Positions 25,708 to 34,588 of a stretch of DNA of 46,847 bases are shown piece after piece. The stretch lies in the NCBI GenBank assembly GCA_017632155.1, contig JAGBRZ010000108.1, positions 1 through 46,847 on the forward strand, written 5' to 3'. The translations under genes were made by a program, and so were the position numbers. The notes beneath the pieces are model-generated. The model made no database searches, was not told the origin of the DNA, and saw nothing but the letters and a program-made list of their open reading frames with translations. The DNA comes from Clostridia bacterium. GTDB taxonomy: Bacteria > Bacillota_A > Clostridia > Oscillospirales > CAG-272. Numbering within the stretch: position 1 is the first letter of the stretch; every line of letters starts with the position of its first letter.

Positions 25708-26571
25708 ATGAGTGAAAGCTTAACGAGAATATGCTACGATGCCGATCCATACTGCCGCGTGCATCACACGGTCGGGTATGCAGAAGAGTACGCGCTGATG
25801 TCGCAGTTTCACTACGATACCTCGCTCATTCTCCTTCTGTTTTTGCGCGGACACGGCGAGATCAGGATCGAGGGTCGCCTTTACACCTTCGGCGCGGGAG
25901 ATATGATAATACTCAATCCAACCGAGCTGCATCGCTGCACCATTGCCGATGATGAGGTATTCGAGAGAATATCACTTCACATAAATGAAAATATAATTGA
26001 AGGTTTCGGAATTCAGAATTCGGGACTTTTCAGAGCCTTTTACGAAAGGCAGCGCGGTGTTGGCAATATTCTGCGTGCAGACCGTCTGCGCGAAATAGGC
26101 GGTGATCGGCTTATGAACGAAATACTCGCACGTGCATCGGGGAACGGACGGGCAGATCCAATACTTCTGCGTTGCAAGGTCATCGAGCTTCTTGCCGCGA
26201 TAAGCGATGCCGTTGACAGCCGCGAGCCGACTGATGAATCCCCGCGCATCGAAAACGAGCTCATCCTTGAAATTCTGCAGTATCTCAACACGCACTATTC
26301 GGAGGATATTTCGCTTTCTGACGTTGCAGACAGATTTTATCACAGCAAATACCACGTCTGCCACCTTTTCCGCGAGCAGGTCGGCATCACAATGCACGAT
26401 TATCTTGCCCTGCGCCGCATCCACCTTGTCAACGACCTCATCCGCCGAGGCGATCCCGTGACCGATGCTTGCTTCGCTTCGGGATTCAAAAACTACTCAA
26501 ACTTCTTCAGGCTTTATAAAAAACACACCGGAATGACTCCGCAGGAGTTCAAAAATTCGATCGGGAAATAA
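25708..26571 (+). CDS. AraC-family transcriptional regulator
   Basis: A 287-residue regulator. The N-terminal cupin-like sensor half (GEIRIEGRLYTFGAGDMIILNPTE region, residues about 50-75) probably binds a small molecule. The C-terminal half has two helix-turn-helix units, near 198-235 (ISLSDVADRFYHSKYHVCHLF) and 247-282, ending in the family signature GFKNYSNFFRLYKKHTGMTPQEF. ATG 25708 follows CTGGAGAAAATGAA. It likely controls the promoter it shares through the 55-bp repeat, hence itself and the flavoprotein operon at 23105-24367; the inducer is unknown. Confidence 0.92.
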   Translation: MSESLTRICYDADPYCRVHHTVGYAEEYALMSQFHYDTSLILLLFLRGHGEIRIEGRLYTFGAGDMIILNPTELHRCTIADDEVFERISLHINENIIEGFGIQNSGLFRAFYERQRGVGNILRADRLREIGGDRLMNEILARASGNGRADPILLRCKVIELLAAISDAVDSREPTDESPRIENELILEILQYLNTHYSEDISLSDVADRFYHSKYHVCHLFREQVGITMHDYLALRRIHLVNDLIRRGDPVTDACFASGFKNYSNFFRLYKKHTGMTPQEFKNSIGK

Positions 26572-26577
26572 CCGTTG

Positions 26578-26606
26578 TTGACACACATTTGATTTTATGT
26601 TAGAAT
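26578..26606 (+). promoter_or_regulatory. Sigma-A promoter of the C69/HTH-barrel/MBL/propeller operon
   Basis: TTGACA (26578-26583), 17-base spacer, TAGAAT (26601-26606). A start near 26613 is downstream of the ATG at 26608 and so fixes the first codon at 26632. Confidence 0.8.
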
Positions 26607-26631
26607 AATGAAAGAAAGGCGATATTTTGAT

Positions 26632-27999
26632 ATGTTTTCATGTGACACAATAGTAATCAACTCGCGCTGTTCCGAATACGGACAGAATATTTTAGCAAAA
26701 AACAGCGACAGACCCACGGGCGAGCCGCAGCCTCTTTGCTTCTATGAGGCGAAGGAATACCCCGAAAGAGCAATTCTTCATACGACTTATCTCGACATTC
26801 CGCAAGTCAAAAAGACTTACGCAGTCGTCGGCTCGCGACCTTATTGGATCTGGGGATTCGAGATGGGTTACAACGAGATGGGACTCATCATCGGCAACGA
26901 AGCCGAGTGGTCGCGGATGGACGAGGAGACCGAGGACGGTCTTCTCGGAATGGATCTTCTCCGCCTCGGTCTTGAAAGAGCGGCAACGGCACGCGATGCG
27001 ATCACTGTCATTACCGATCTCCTCAAGCAATACGGTCAAAAAGCAAGCGCAAGTATGTTACGGACAAGATATTACGAAAACTCCTTCATTCTCGCCGACC
27101 GAAGCGAATGCTGGGTGCTTGAAACCGCGGGGCGTGAGTGGGTCGCGCGCGAGGTGAAGGATATGCAAGGCGTATCAAACTGCTACTCGATCGGCAAAAA
27201 TTTCGATATGGCATCCGAAAATCTCGAGCTGATCGCACGCGAAAGTCGTTGGCTCTCGCCGGGTGAGGAATTCGACTTTGCAAAGGCTTACACAGGTCAC
27301 GTCGCGAATCTCGCGGGCGGAACGCAGAGATACCGCAGATCGAATAAACTGCTCGCACAGAATAAGATGCACAATTTTTCTACCCTCGCGGCAATTCTGC
27401 GCGACCACCACGAGGACGAGCTGATCGCACCCCGATTCGGCGCAACGAACGCAACCTTCGTGTCGCTCTGTATGCACGCGGGAATGTGGGGTGCAAGTGA
27501 AACCTCCGCTTCCCTTCTCGCACGCTACGATGAAGATCTTGGCGTCATCGCAAGATATGCCCCCGCGCAGGCGTGTTTTTCGGCTTATATTCCCGTATAT
27601 ATGACCGAGCTTCCCGAAAGGATGCAGACCGCAGAGAGAAAATATGACGAAAACTCGCTTTGGTGGCAGGTAAAACGCCTCGGTCTACTCGTTGCGGTCG
27701 ATGAAGAACACTTCGCTGAAGACGTCAGACGTGAGCTTGTTGATCTCGAGGGGATCTTCGAGAATCTTGCTATCCAAGGTGAATCGATTGCCAAAAGGCT
27801 TGTTAAAGAAGGTTCTGTCGACGAGGCAAAAGACATTTTGAAACAAGTGACCGATTCTTGCACGGAATTACTCTATGACCTTGCCAAACGCGAAGCTGAT
27901 CGCATTGCGGAGATAATCAAATCTTCGGGCGGACTTTACGGCAGACAGATAGAAACTATCGAAAAATATATCGAATACTCGGAGATAAAATTGTTTTAA
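26632..27999 (+). CDS. C69-family (secernin/dipeptidase-like) N-terminal-nucleophile hydrolase
   Basis: The N-terminus MFSCDT is the C69 pattern, with Cys4 as the nucleophile exposed after processing, and AKNSDRPTGE at 22-31 matches secernin-type proteins. The 455 residues fit the family length. ATG 26632 is preferred over 26608 because it places Cys near the end and because the promoter start lies between them. No signal peptide, so it hydrolyses amide bonds of small peptides or acyl-amides in the cytoplasm. It is the first gene of a four-gene operon. Substrate unknown. Confidence 0.87.
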   Translation: MFSCDTIVINSRCSEYGQNILAKNSDRPTGEPQPLCFYEAKEYPERAILHTTYLDIPQVKKTYAVVGSRPYWIWGFEMGYNEMGLIIGNEAEWSRMDEETEDGLLGMDLLRLGLERAATARDAITVITDLLKQYGQKASASMLRTRYYENSFILADRSECWVLETAGREWVAREVKDMQGVSNCYSIGKNFDMASENLELIARESRWLSPGEEFDFAKAYTGHVANLAGGTQRYRRSNKLLAQNKMHNFSTLAAILRDHHEDELIAPRFGATNATFVSLCMHAGMWGASETSASLLARYDEDLGVIARYAPAQACFSAYIPVYMTELPERMQTAERKYDENSLWWQVKRLGLLVAVDEEHFAEDVRRELVDLEGIFENLAIQGESIAKRLVKEGSVDEAKDILKQVTDSCTELLYDLAKREADRIAEIIKSSGGLYGRQIETIEKYIEYSEIKLF

Positions 28000-28014
28000 A
28001 AAGGCGGTGAAGAT

Positions 28015-30099
28015 ATGATCTTTACATTACCGAAACTCGGACAAAGCGCGCTTGAAATGCCGCATTTTCCAACGCGACACCAAGCATTTATTTTCAGAGC
28101 GTGGGAATACGTTCCCGCAGATAAGATCGCGAAAATTCTCGGCACGACCGAGGAAAATGTCATCCGCGCGGCGGAAGAAATGGGATTGCCGAATTACGAT
28201 CCCGGAAATATGTGGCTCGAGCGCGGATACATCACCATCATCCGCAGTATGTGGCATATTCTGCCATATTCGCAGCTTCTCGAGTTGCTCGGAATGACCG
28301 AGGGCGAGCTTGCTCTCATCCTCAAGGAGGAGGATTTTCTTGACGTAAAGCTTCAGCTGAAGCCGAAATGCGAGCCCGTCCGTTGGCGCGAGCTGACCGA
28401 TGCCGAGCGAGAGCAAACGGCAAAGATCAAAGCCTTGATGCAAACTGTTGATATTTCCGGCAAGCGGGCATTTGAATTTGAATATAGCGTTCCAGAGATC
28501 AGCCGCGAGGGCAAAGAGGTGTTCAAAACAAGAATGATCTACGCCTTTTCGGGGCTTTATCAGCACGCCTTTGACGTGCCGAGCGAGGTTTATCTGCCCG
28601 ATGAACAGCTCGAGGCTTACCGCTCCCTCGGCGTCAACGGCATTTGGACTCAAGGTATGCTTTCGGGACTTGTGGAATTCCCATTCGAGCCCTCTATCTC
28701 TGCGGGATGTGAAGAACGTCTTGCACGAATGAGAGTGATGACCGAAAGACTCGCCAAATACGGCATCAAGCTCTATCTTTACATAAATGAGCCGCGTTAT
28801 ATGCCCCTCTCATTCTTCGAAAAGCACCCCGACATACGCGGTCATATCAGAGGCGAGGGTGCTTCGCTCTGTACCTCAACCGAAAAGGTGCAAAATTATA
28901 TCCGCGATTCTATCGAAAAAATATGCCGCGAGGTTCCTCTCATTGGCGGCTTCTTTATGATAACACGCTCAGAAAACCTTACCAACTGCTATTCTCATTC
29001 GGGCGATATGAAAGTTGAATGCAACTGTCCGCGATGCAGCAAGCGAAGCGCACCCGAGGTCATCTCCGAGCTCATCAATATAATTGCCGAAGCGGCGCAC
29101 AGCATCTCCGACGATATCAAGGTTTTTGCTTGGGGTTGGGCTTGGAGAGGCTTCAGCGATGAGATCATCCGCAGTCTTCGCAAGGACGTCATTCTGCTCT
29201 CGCAGAGTGAGCTTGACGTTCCCTTCGAGATCGGCGGAGTCCACGGCAATGTCATTGACTATTCAATGAGCATCATCGGCCCGGGCGACAAAGCCAAAAG
29301 CGAATGGTCTGTCGCAAAGGAATGCGGACTCGAAATCGGTGCAAAGGTGCAGATCAGCACCACTTGGGAAGCATCAACCGTTCCTGCCATACCGGTTTCT
29401 CCGCTTATTGACAAGCATATCCGCGCCCTGCGTGACGAGGGTGTCGAACATCTGATGCTGAGCTGGACGCTCGGCGGCTACCCTTGCAACAATATTGCAA
29501 CTGCCGCAAAATACTTCTATGAAAACGCCCGGGTCGATTCCCCGAATTACGAAGCCGAAAAGATCTTTGCCGATGCCTTCCGCGAATTTCCTTTCCATCT
29601 AAACACTCTCTACAAGGGTCCGCAGAATGCGGGGCCGTCAAACCCTCTCTTCCCGACTCCTTCGGGATACAATGCGACTATGACCTGCTTTGCTTATGAT
29701 GATCTTGAGCATTGGCGCTCGATCTACCCCGTCGATATCTTCGAAGATCAATTCCGCAAGCTTTGCGAGGGTTGGAAAAAGGGACTTGCCCTGATCGATG
29801 ATAGTGACGAAAGTGAGGTCGCCGTTATGGCTCGCGCGGCTTGGTGTATCTTCAAATCCTCCTATGATCAGATCCGCTTCATCCGTGCCCGCGACGAGGG
29901 CAGATTTGCCGATGCAAAAGCACTTGCCGAAAGTGAGGAAAAGACCGCTCGACTTATGCTCGCGCAAATGAACAAAAACGCCGCCATCGGTTACGAAGCG
30001 TCAAATCACTATTATTTTTCAAAGGGACAAATAGTAGAAAAAATACTCAACTGCCGCTATGTCGCGGAATATTGTGAGGAAAAAGAAAATGAAGCTTAA
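28015..30099 (+). CDS. Uncharacterised protein: N-terminal HTH-like repeats plus glycosidase-like TIM barrel
   Basis: No characterised function recognised. Residues about 25-115 contain two helix-turn-helix-like units (VPADKIAKILGTTEENVIRA and LPYSQLLELLGMTEGELALI). The larger part looks like a (beta/alpha)8 glycosidase: GIKLYLYINEPRYMPLSFF, an acidic EGEGASLCTST-like strand, and a Cys cluster CNCPRC near 331-336 like that of DUF4838/alpha-glucuronidase-type barrels; the C-terminus is helical. Length is 694 residues, no signal peptide. The ribosome site AAGGCGGTGA is strong. It overlaps the following gene by 11 bases, so the two are coupled. A sugar-acid or glycan hydrolase is possible but unproven. 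Confidence 0.72.
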   Translation: MIFTLPKLGQSALEMPHFPTRHQAFIFRAWEYVPADKIAKILGTTEENVIRAAEEMGLPNYDPGNMWLERGYITIIRSMWHILPYSQLLELLGMTEGELALILKEEDFLDVKLQLKPKCEPVRWRELTDAEREQTAKIKALMQTVDISGKRAFEFEYSVPEISREGKEVFKTRMIYAFSGLYQHAFDVPSEVYLPDEQLEAYRSLGVNGIWTQGMLSGLVEFPFEPSISAGCEERLARMRVMTERLAKYGIKLYLYINEPRYMPLSFFEKHPDIRGHIRGEGASLCTSTEKVQNYIRDSIEKICREVPLIGGFFMITRSENLTNCYSHSGDMKVECNCPRCSKRSAPEVISELINIIAEAAHSISDDIKVFAWGWAWRGFSDEIIRSLRKDVILLSQSELDVPFEIGGVHGNVIDYSMSIIGPGDKAKSEWSVAKECGLEIGAKVQISTTWEASTVPAIPVSPLIDKHIRALRDEGVEHLMLSWTLGGYPCNNIATAAKYFYENARVDSPNYEAEKIFADAFREFPFHLNTLYKGPQNAGPSNPLFPTPSGYNATMTCFAYDDLEHWRSIYPVDIFEDQFRKLCEGWKKGLALIDDSDESEVAVMARAAWCIFKSSYDQIRFIRARDEGRFADAKALAESEEKTARLMLAQMNKNAAIGYEASNHYYFSKGQIVEKILNCRYVAEYCEEKENEA

Positions 30100-30934
30100 A
30101 TATTACGGCACGGGAGCGGGATATGGACTTCCCGAGGTATTTTGCGACTGCCGCGTCTGCCGTCACGCACGCGAAAACGGCGGCAAAAACATAAGGACAC
30201 GATCTATGGCTCTGCTTGACGGGCAGATAGCCATTGACCTCTCGGTCGACACATTCCATCACTGCGCCTTCGCGGGACTTGATATGAGAAAGGTGAAGCA
30301 CGTTCTTGTCACGCACAATCACCACGATCACTTTTTCACAAGCGATCTTTTCAGCCGCGTGCGCGGTATGACAGAGCCTGTGAATTTCTACCTCAGCGAG
30401 GCATCGGGCAAGGGAGTCCGCACAACAGTTGAAAAGCACAAGGCTGAATTTGCTGCAGGCACGCGCGACCCGAAGGCTTGGACTCTCGCCGAGGTCCATA
30501 CGCTTGAATATTATAAATCCGTCAATATCCTTGACTATAAGGTCACGCCCCTCCGCGCGCGTCACGTTGCGGCACTTGAACCGATGATGTTCGTTATCGA
30601 AAAAGACGGCAAAAGTATCCTCTGGGCGCACGACACGGGACTTTTCCATTCCGACGCGATCGAGTGGATAAAGGATTCGGGAATCGTCTTCGATTTTGTA
30701 TCAATGGACTGCACGCTAAAGCGCGGTGCGCAGATAACGAAATCGCATATGGACCTCGATTGGTGCATCGAAACGGCAAATATGCTCCGTGAAAACGGTA
30801 ACGCAAACGAAAATACAAAATTCGCCATCAGCCACATCGGCCACCTCGTCGACCGCACGCACGACGAGCTCACCGCAGAGGCGGCGGAGTTCGGAATTAT
30901 TGTGGCTTGGGATGGGATGGAGATAGAAATTTAA
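30089..30934 (+). CDS. PhnP-like metallo-beta-lactamase-fold phosphodiesterase/hydrolase
   Basis: A 281-residue MBL-fold protein. The metal site HNHHDH is at 76-81, and further ligands appear as HVAALE and AHDTG later. The N-terminal CDCRVC (Cys19, 21, 24) is the structural zinc motif of PhnP-type cyclic phosphodiesterases. ATG 30089 follows GTGAGGA inside the end of the previous gene. No phn genes are present, so cleavage of a cyclic phosphate or another ester linked to this operon is a guess. Confidence 0.85.
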   Translation: MKLKYYGTGAGYGLPEVFCDCRVCRHARENGGKNIRTRSMALLDGQIAIDLSVDTFHHCAFAGLDMRKVKHVLVTHNHHDHFFTSDLFSRVRGMTEPVNFYLSEASGKGVRTTVEKHKAEFAAGTRDPKAWTLAEVHTLEYYKSVNILDYKVTPLRARHVAALEPMMFVIEKDGKSILWAHDTGLFHSDAIEWIKDSGIVFDFVSMDCTLKRGAQITKSHMDLDWCIETANMLRENGNANENTKFAISHIGHLVDRTHDELTAEAAEFGIIVAWDGMEIEI

Positions 30935-30947
30935 TAGGAGAATAAAA

Positions 30948-31793
30948 ATGAAAATCACAAAACTTTCAAGCATCGTCGGCGGGCAAGATGGTGCGATTTA
31001 TAAGAATTATTTATTCCGCTTTTCCTCGAAGGGCGGTTGCACGGTCTATGATCTGACAAAGATCGAAGAAAATATGACTCCGATTGCGGAATTCAAGCTT
31101 GACAAGATCGATCTTATCGTACCGCACAGCAATTCCGTCACCTTCGGCAACGAATTTTTCGCGCCCGAGGATGAATTCCCCTTGTTTTACAGCAACGTTT
31201 ACAATAATTATGCCAAGACTGAGGACAAGCGCGTCGGCATCTGCTGCGTTTACCGCCTTGTGCGCGAGGGCAACACTTTTTCCACAACACTCGTTCAGCT
31301 TATCAAAATAGGCTTTACCGACGATCGCGGTCTTTGGAGATCATCGGGCGACGTCGATGACAAACGCCCTTACGGCAACTTTGTCGTTGACACCGACAAA
31401 AATCAGCTTTGGGCATTCGTTATGCGCGACGGCGAGGGGCAGACGAGATATTTTTCCTTTGATCTTCCCACCCTCTCCGACGGCGATATCGGTGATTCGG
31501 GCATTCGCGAGGTCACACTTAGAGCCGATATGATCAAGGAATACTTCGACACTCCCTATCACAATTACGTGCAAGGCGCGGTATGCTATAACGGCAAGAT
31601 CTATTCCGTCGAAGGCTTCGGCGAAAAGATCCACCCCGCGATCCGCATAATTGACACCGAAAAGAAGTGCCAGATCCTGCACTTCGACTTCTTTGAAGCC
31701 GGCTGCACAGATGAAGCAGAGCTTATTGACTTTTATGAAGGAAAATGCATCTACGGCAATCACGTAGGTGAAATTTTCGAACTCAAATTCTAA
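30948..31793 (+). CDS. Unrecognised beta-propeller-like protein
   Basis: A 281-residue protein without signal peptide or membrane helix. Repeated strand-turn-strand blocks (for example YGNFVVDTDKNQLWAFVM and AVCYNGKIYSVEGFG) suggest a propeller of five to seven blades, as in sugar or metabolite-binding or epimerase folds. No catalytic motif could be assigned. ATG 30948 follows TAGGAG. It is the last gene of the C69 operon, before a terminator shared with the convergent GH20 gene. Confidence 0.65.
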   Translation: MKITKLSSIVGGQDGAIYKNYLFRFSSKGGCTVYDLTKIEENMTPIAEFKLDKIDLIVPHSNSVTFGNEFFAPEDEFPLFYSNVYNNYAKTEDKRVGICCVYRLVREGNTFSTTLVQLIKIGFTDDRGLWRSSGDVDDKRPYGNFVVDTDKNQLWAFVMRDGEGQTRYFSFDLPTLSDGDIGDSGIREVTLRADMIKEYFDTPYHNYVQGAVCYNGKIYSVEGFGEKIHPAIRIIDTEKKCQILHFDFFEAGCTDEAELIDFYEGKCIYGNHVGEIFELKF

Positions 31794-31795
31794 CG

Positions 31796-31833
31796 AAAAA
31801 ACTGCTCATTCCGAGGAATGAGCAGTTTTTTTA
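31796..31833. terminator. Bidirectional terminator between the propeller and GH20 genes
   Basis: AAAAACTGCTCATTC/GAATGAGCAGTTTTT stem with a small loop, A run on one side and T run on the other. It lies two bases after one stop and just before the stop of the minus-strand gene. Confidence 0.9.
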
Positions 31834-31836
31834 TTA

Positions 31837-33450
31837 TTAAACGATCTTATGCGAAATTCTGTTGGGAGTTACCATAGTTCCGTAGTTGCAGTTAGAGCCT
31901 GAGGGAACTACGCCTTCAAGGAGCTCGAATGCAAGCTCGGGGATCTCGTCGATCTTGCCGCTTGTGTAGTCAAGCAGACGGCGGCGGCAGGAATCGGTTC
32001 TGCGGAGCAGACCGCCGAGACGGATATCCTGAACGTCAAATCCCGTGGGCTTGTTTTCGATATTCCACTGCTTTTCAAATGCAAGTGCGAACTTTTCGAT
32101 AAGCTTATAAACCTTTACGTAATCCTTCTTTGCAAGCTCGCGGAGGGTGTCCTTGTCACCCGCAAGGTATGCGGCGCGGGTACGGATTCCGAGGTCATAC
32201 TTGATCGCAAGCGCATCAGCAAGCTTTGCCGCGCTGTCGAACATATACGCCCAGCGGCGGTACTTTCTCGCGTAGCCGTGCCACTCGTCGGCAACAGACT
32301 CGATATACTCCTTCTGGTCGGGAAGAAGTCTGATATCGTTGAAGCCGTTGAAATAGTCGTTGAAGAGAGCGAGCTTTGCGGTTGCGTCATTTCTGCTTGC
32401 CTTCTTTACAAGACCGTTGAGCTTATCAAGCGACATAAACGCATCGTAATCCGCGCCGAAGATACGGCGGAAGCCGCGGCGGATCTTTTCCTCGTCATTG
32501 TTGCCCTTAATATATTCTGCAAGATTGTAGAGCGTGGGCATAATTGCGTAACGAGAGCACTCGTGTCCGTCGTCGCCCCACATGGTAACGAAGATGTTCT
32601 TTACCTTATGCTTGCGGCAAGCGTCGATAGCGTAATGCATCGACATAATGGAGAATCCATTCATGGGAAGGAAGCCTCTCCAAGTCCACGCTCCGCCCGC
32701 GAACCAAGTCTTGTTTGAAAGCTGCTCGTGGTTGTAGAGCATATTGTCATATGCTTCCTCGTTGTCGCGGTAGTAGTCCCAATAAACGGGGATAACATCC
32801 TCGGGAACTGCCTCGATGACCTCCTTCGGCATCTCGCGCTTGGGGGTGTAATAAGCATTGCCGGGGTTGATGGAACGGAAGAACATATCCGACCACATCA
32901 TAGGCTCGAAATCATACTTGCGGACGATCTCGCAAACTGCTGCGAGATGGCGCTTGATGATCGAGGTGGGATGCTCGTATCCGTGAAGATCCATAAACTT
33001 TCCGCGTCCGAGAGTCCAAGCCTCGTCCATACCAATGTGGAGGCGGCTGCTCTTGAAGCACTCGCGGCAGGTTTTAATAGCGTGCTCAATAAATTCGTAG
33101 GTACGGGGATCGTCAACAAGCATTGCGTCCTCGTTGTCGATCGGAACCTGATGCCACGGAACAAAGCCCTGAAGGTGAGCAAGTGTCTGAATGCAAGGAA
33201 TCAGCTCAATGCCGAGACCCGCTGCGTATTCGTCAAGCTCGATGAGCTCAGCCTTTGAGTATCTTCCGCGCATATAGCCGAGATAAGGCTCGCCGTCAAC
33301 CTCGTAGGTGTCCTCGGTATAAAGCATAACGCAGTTGTATCCCATCTTTTTGAGATATCCAAAATAAGTCTTGAGCGACTCAACGCTCATAACGGCGTTG
33401 CGCGACATATCGAGCATCACGCCGAGTGTTTCATAATTCTTCTTTTTCAT
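31837..33450 (-). CDS. GH20 beta-N-acetylhexosaminidase, cytoplasmic
   Basis: Exo-hydrolase removing terminal GlcNAc or GalNAc, acting by substrate-assisted catalysis. The family motif HIGMDEAW gives Asp142-Glu143 as the catalytic pair. The protein starts directly with the TIM barrel (no N-terminal GH20b domain) and resembles GcnA-type enzymes; a helical C-terminal domain follows from about 370. Length is 537 residues, no signal peptide, so it processes imported amino-sugar oligomers. ATG 33450 follows GGAGGATCAAA; the ORF extension to 33564 covers the promoter. Monocistronic. Confidence 0.9.
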   Translation of the reverse strand: MKKKNYETLGVMLDMSRNAVMSVESLKTYFGYLKKMGYNCVMLYTEDTYEVDGEPYLGYMRGRYSKAELIELDEYAAGLGIELIPCIQTLAHLQGFVPWHQVPIDNEDAMLVDDPRTYEFIEHAIKTCRECFKSSRLHIGMDEAWTLGRGKFMDLHGYEHPTSIIKRHLAAVCEIVRKYDFEPMMWSDMFFRSINPGNAYYTPKREMPKEVIEAVPEDVIPVYWDYYRDNEEAYDNMLYNHEQLSNKTWFAGGAWTWRGFLPMNGFSIMSMHYAIDACRKHKVKNIFVTMWGDDGHECSRYAIMPTLYNLAEYIKGNNDEEKIRRGFRRIFGADYDAFMSLDKLNGLVKKASRNDATAKLALFNDYFNGFNDIRLLPDQKEYIESVADEWHGYARKYRRWAYMFDSAAKLADALAIKYDLGIRTRAAYLAGDKDTLRELAKKDYVKVYKLIEKFALAFEKQWNIENKPTGFDVQDIRLGGLLRRTDSCRRRLLDYTSGKIDEIPELAFELLEGVVPSGSNCNYGTMVTPNRISHKIV

Positions 33451-33484
33451 TTTGATCCTCCGTCGGAGATTTTTATTTATGCTC

Positions 33485-33513
33485 ATTATATCATAAAATA
33501 CCAAGTTTTGCAA
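33485..33513 (-). promoter_or_regulatory. Sigma-A promoter of the GH20 gene
   Basis: On the minus strand TTGCAA (33513-33508), 17-base spacer, TATAAT (33490-33485), extended TG-A. It is back to back with the TPR-gene promoter on the other strand. Confidence 0.8.
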
Positions 33514-33523
33514 TAGTTTTAGG

Positions 33524-33552
33524 TTGACAAATTGACAGTTATATAGTATAAT
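33524..33552 (+). promoter_or_regulatory. Consensus sigma-A promoter of the TPR gene
   Basis: TTGACA (33524-33529), 17-base spacer, TATAAT (33547-33552): perfect consensus. The leader is about 18 bases before ATG 33577. Confidence 0.87.
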
Positions 33553-33576
33553 TTTAAAAAACAAAGGAGAAACGGT

Positions 33577-34419
33577 ATGAAAAGAAAAGGCATCCCAATA
33601 TGGGTTGGAATTTTGATAATTTCCCTCGCAATTGCGGCTGTTGTGGCTCTGCTGATTGCTGACATTGCAAAAAACGATTGGAAGATAAGCACAGACCTTT
33701 TGATGCGTCCCGCCATAATCCTTGCGGGTCTTGTTTTGTCGCTCGTCAAGCTGCTAACGAGAAGCGGCGGATCGAACAGGGTATACGAAAAGGCTTACGC
33801 AAAAGAGATCGGCAATGCTTTTTCCCGTCCCGATACAAAGAAATATAAGTCCAAGCTGCTCTCCGCCCTCGCGCTTTATAATGATAACAATTACTCTGCG
33901 GCTATAAAGACTCTTGAAGCTCTTGAAAAGGTCTGCAATACAGCAGATGACTACTCCGCCGTTCTGCTTTTCAAGGCTCTTTGCTACACCGACAGCGGCA
34001 GTCCCGAGGCTGCGATTTCGGAATACGAATCTCTTCTCAAATACAATGAAAAGCACTCGCAGGCTTGGTCGAATCTCGGTATACTTCAAAAGAAGATCGG
34101 ACGCAACGCGGAATCGCTAAAGTGCTACGAAAATGCGGTTAAATGCGATCCGACCAACGCGCAAGCATACAACAATATCGCGCAAGGCTACCTTGCAGAC
34201 TGCGAGTGGGAGAAGGTCATAGAACCCGCACTCAAGGCTCTTGAATTAAAAAACAATCTCTATCAGGCAGATACCGCGCTGACCGTCGCATATTATGCTC
34301 TCGGCAAGAAGGAAGAAAGCCAAAAGCATTACAACCACGCAGTAATAAACGGCGCTAATGGGGATAATATCACCTATGTTCTCGGCAAGATCGACAAGGG
34401 AATAGACCCTTTCTCATAA
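33577..34419 (+). CDS. Membrane-anchored TPR-repeat protein
   Basis: A 280-residue protein. Two hydrophobic segments (about residues 6-28 and 42-58) anchor it; the rest is TPR-like helical hairpins, for example AWSNLGILQKKIGRNAESLK and AYNNIAQGYLADCEWEKVIE, in the cytoplasm or outside depending on topology. ATG 33577 follows AAAGGAG. TPR domains dock partner proteins; the partner is not evident. Monocistronic, with a terminator-like hairpin after it. Confidence 0.85.
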   Translation: MKRKGIPIWVGILIISLAIAAVVALLIADIAKNDWKISTDLLMRPAIILAGLVLSLVKLLTRSGGSNRVYEKAYAKEIGNAFSRPDTKKYKSKLLSALALYNDNNYSAAIKTLEALEKVCNTADDYSAVLLFKALCYTDSGSPEAAISEYESLLKYNEKHSQAWSNLGILQKKIGRNAESLKCYENAVKCDPTNAQAYNNIAQGYLADCEWEKVIEPALKALELKNNLYQADTALTVAYYALGKKEESQKHYNHAVINGANGDNITYVLGKIDKGIDPFS

Positions 34420-34442
34420 AAACATACAGAATCCCAAACTTT

Positions 34443-34488
34443 AAATGATCCAAATCACATTAATTTGTGAAATGGATCATTTTTTTGC
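34443..34488 (+). terminator. Terminator after the TPR gene
   Basis: AAATGATCCA / TGGATCATTT outer stem enclosing TCAC/GTGA, followed by a T run; loop imperfect. The remaining bases of this 169-base gap hold the next promoter and operator. Confidence 0.82.
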
Positions 34489-34497
34489 AAAAAGGAC

Positions 34498-34526
34498 TTG
34501 ACAAATCAGCAAAAAAGTGATATAAT
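34498..34526 (+). promoter_or_regulatory. Consensus sigma-A promoter of the amino-acid ABC operon
   Basis: TTGACA (34498-34503), 17-base spacer, TATAAT (34521-34526): perfect consensus. It is overlapped by a palindromic operator, so it is likely strong but repressible. Confidence 0.88.
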
Positions 34527-34560
34527 TTTATCACTTTAATAAGGTAAAGTGATAAATCAC
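34514..34560. promoter_or_regulatory. Two-palindrome operator (AAAGTGATA motif) on the amino-acid ABC promoter
   Basis: AAAGTGATA (34514-34522) and TATCACTTT (34529-34537) are perfect inverted copies with a 6-base centre covering the -10 box. A second palindrome GTGAT-AA-ATCAC (34549-34560), preceded by AAA, lies just after the expected start of transcription. Three AAAGTGAT half-sites in the same class indicate a dimeric repressor bound twice. The regulator is not encoded nearby and was not recognised. Confidence 0.75.
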
Positions 34561-34588
34561 AAAAGACAAGAAAGAAGGAACATTTACC

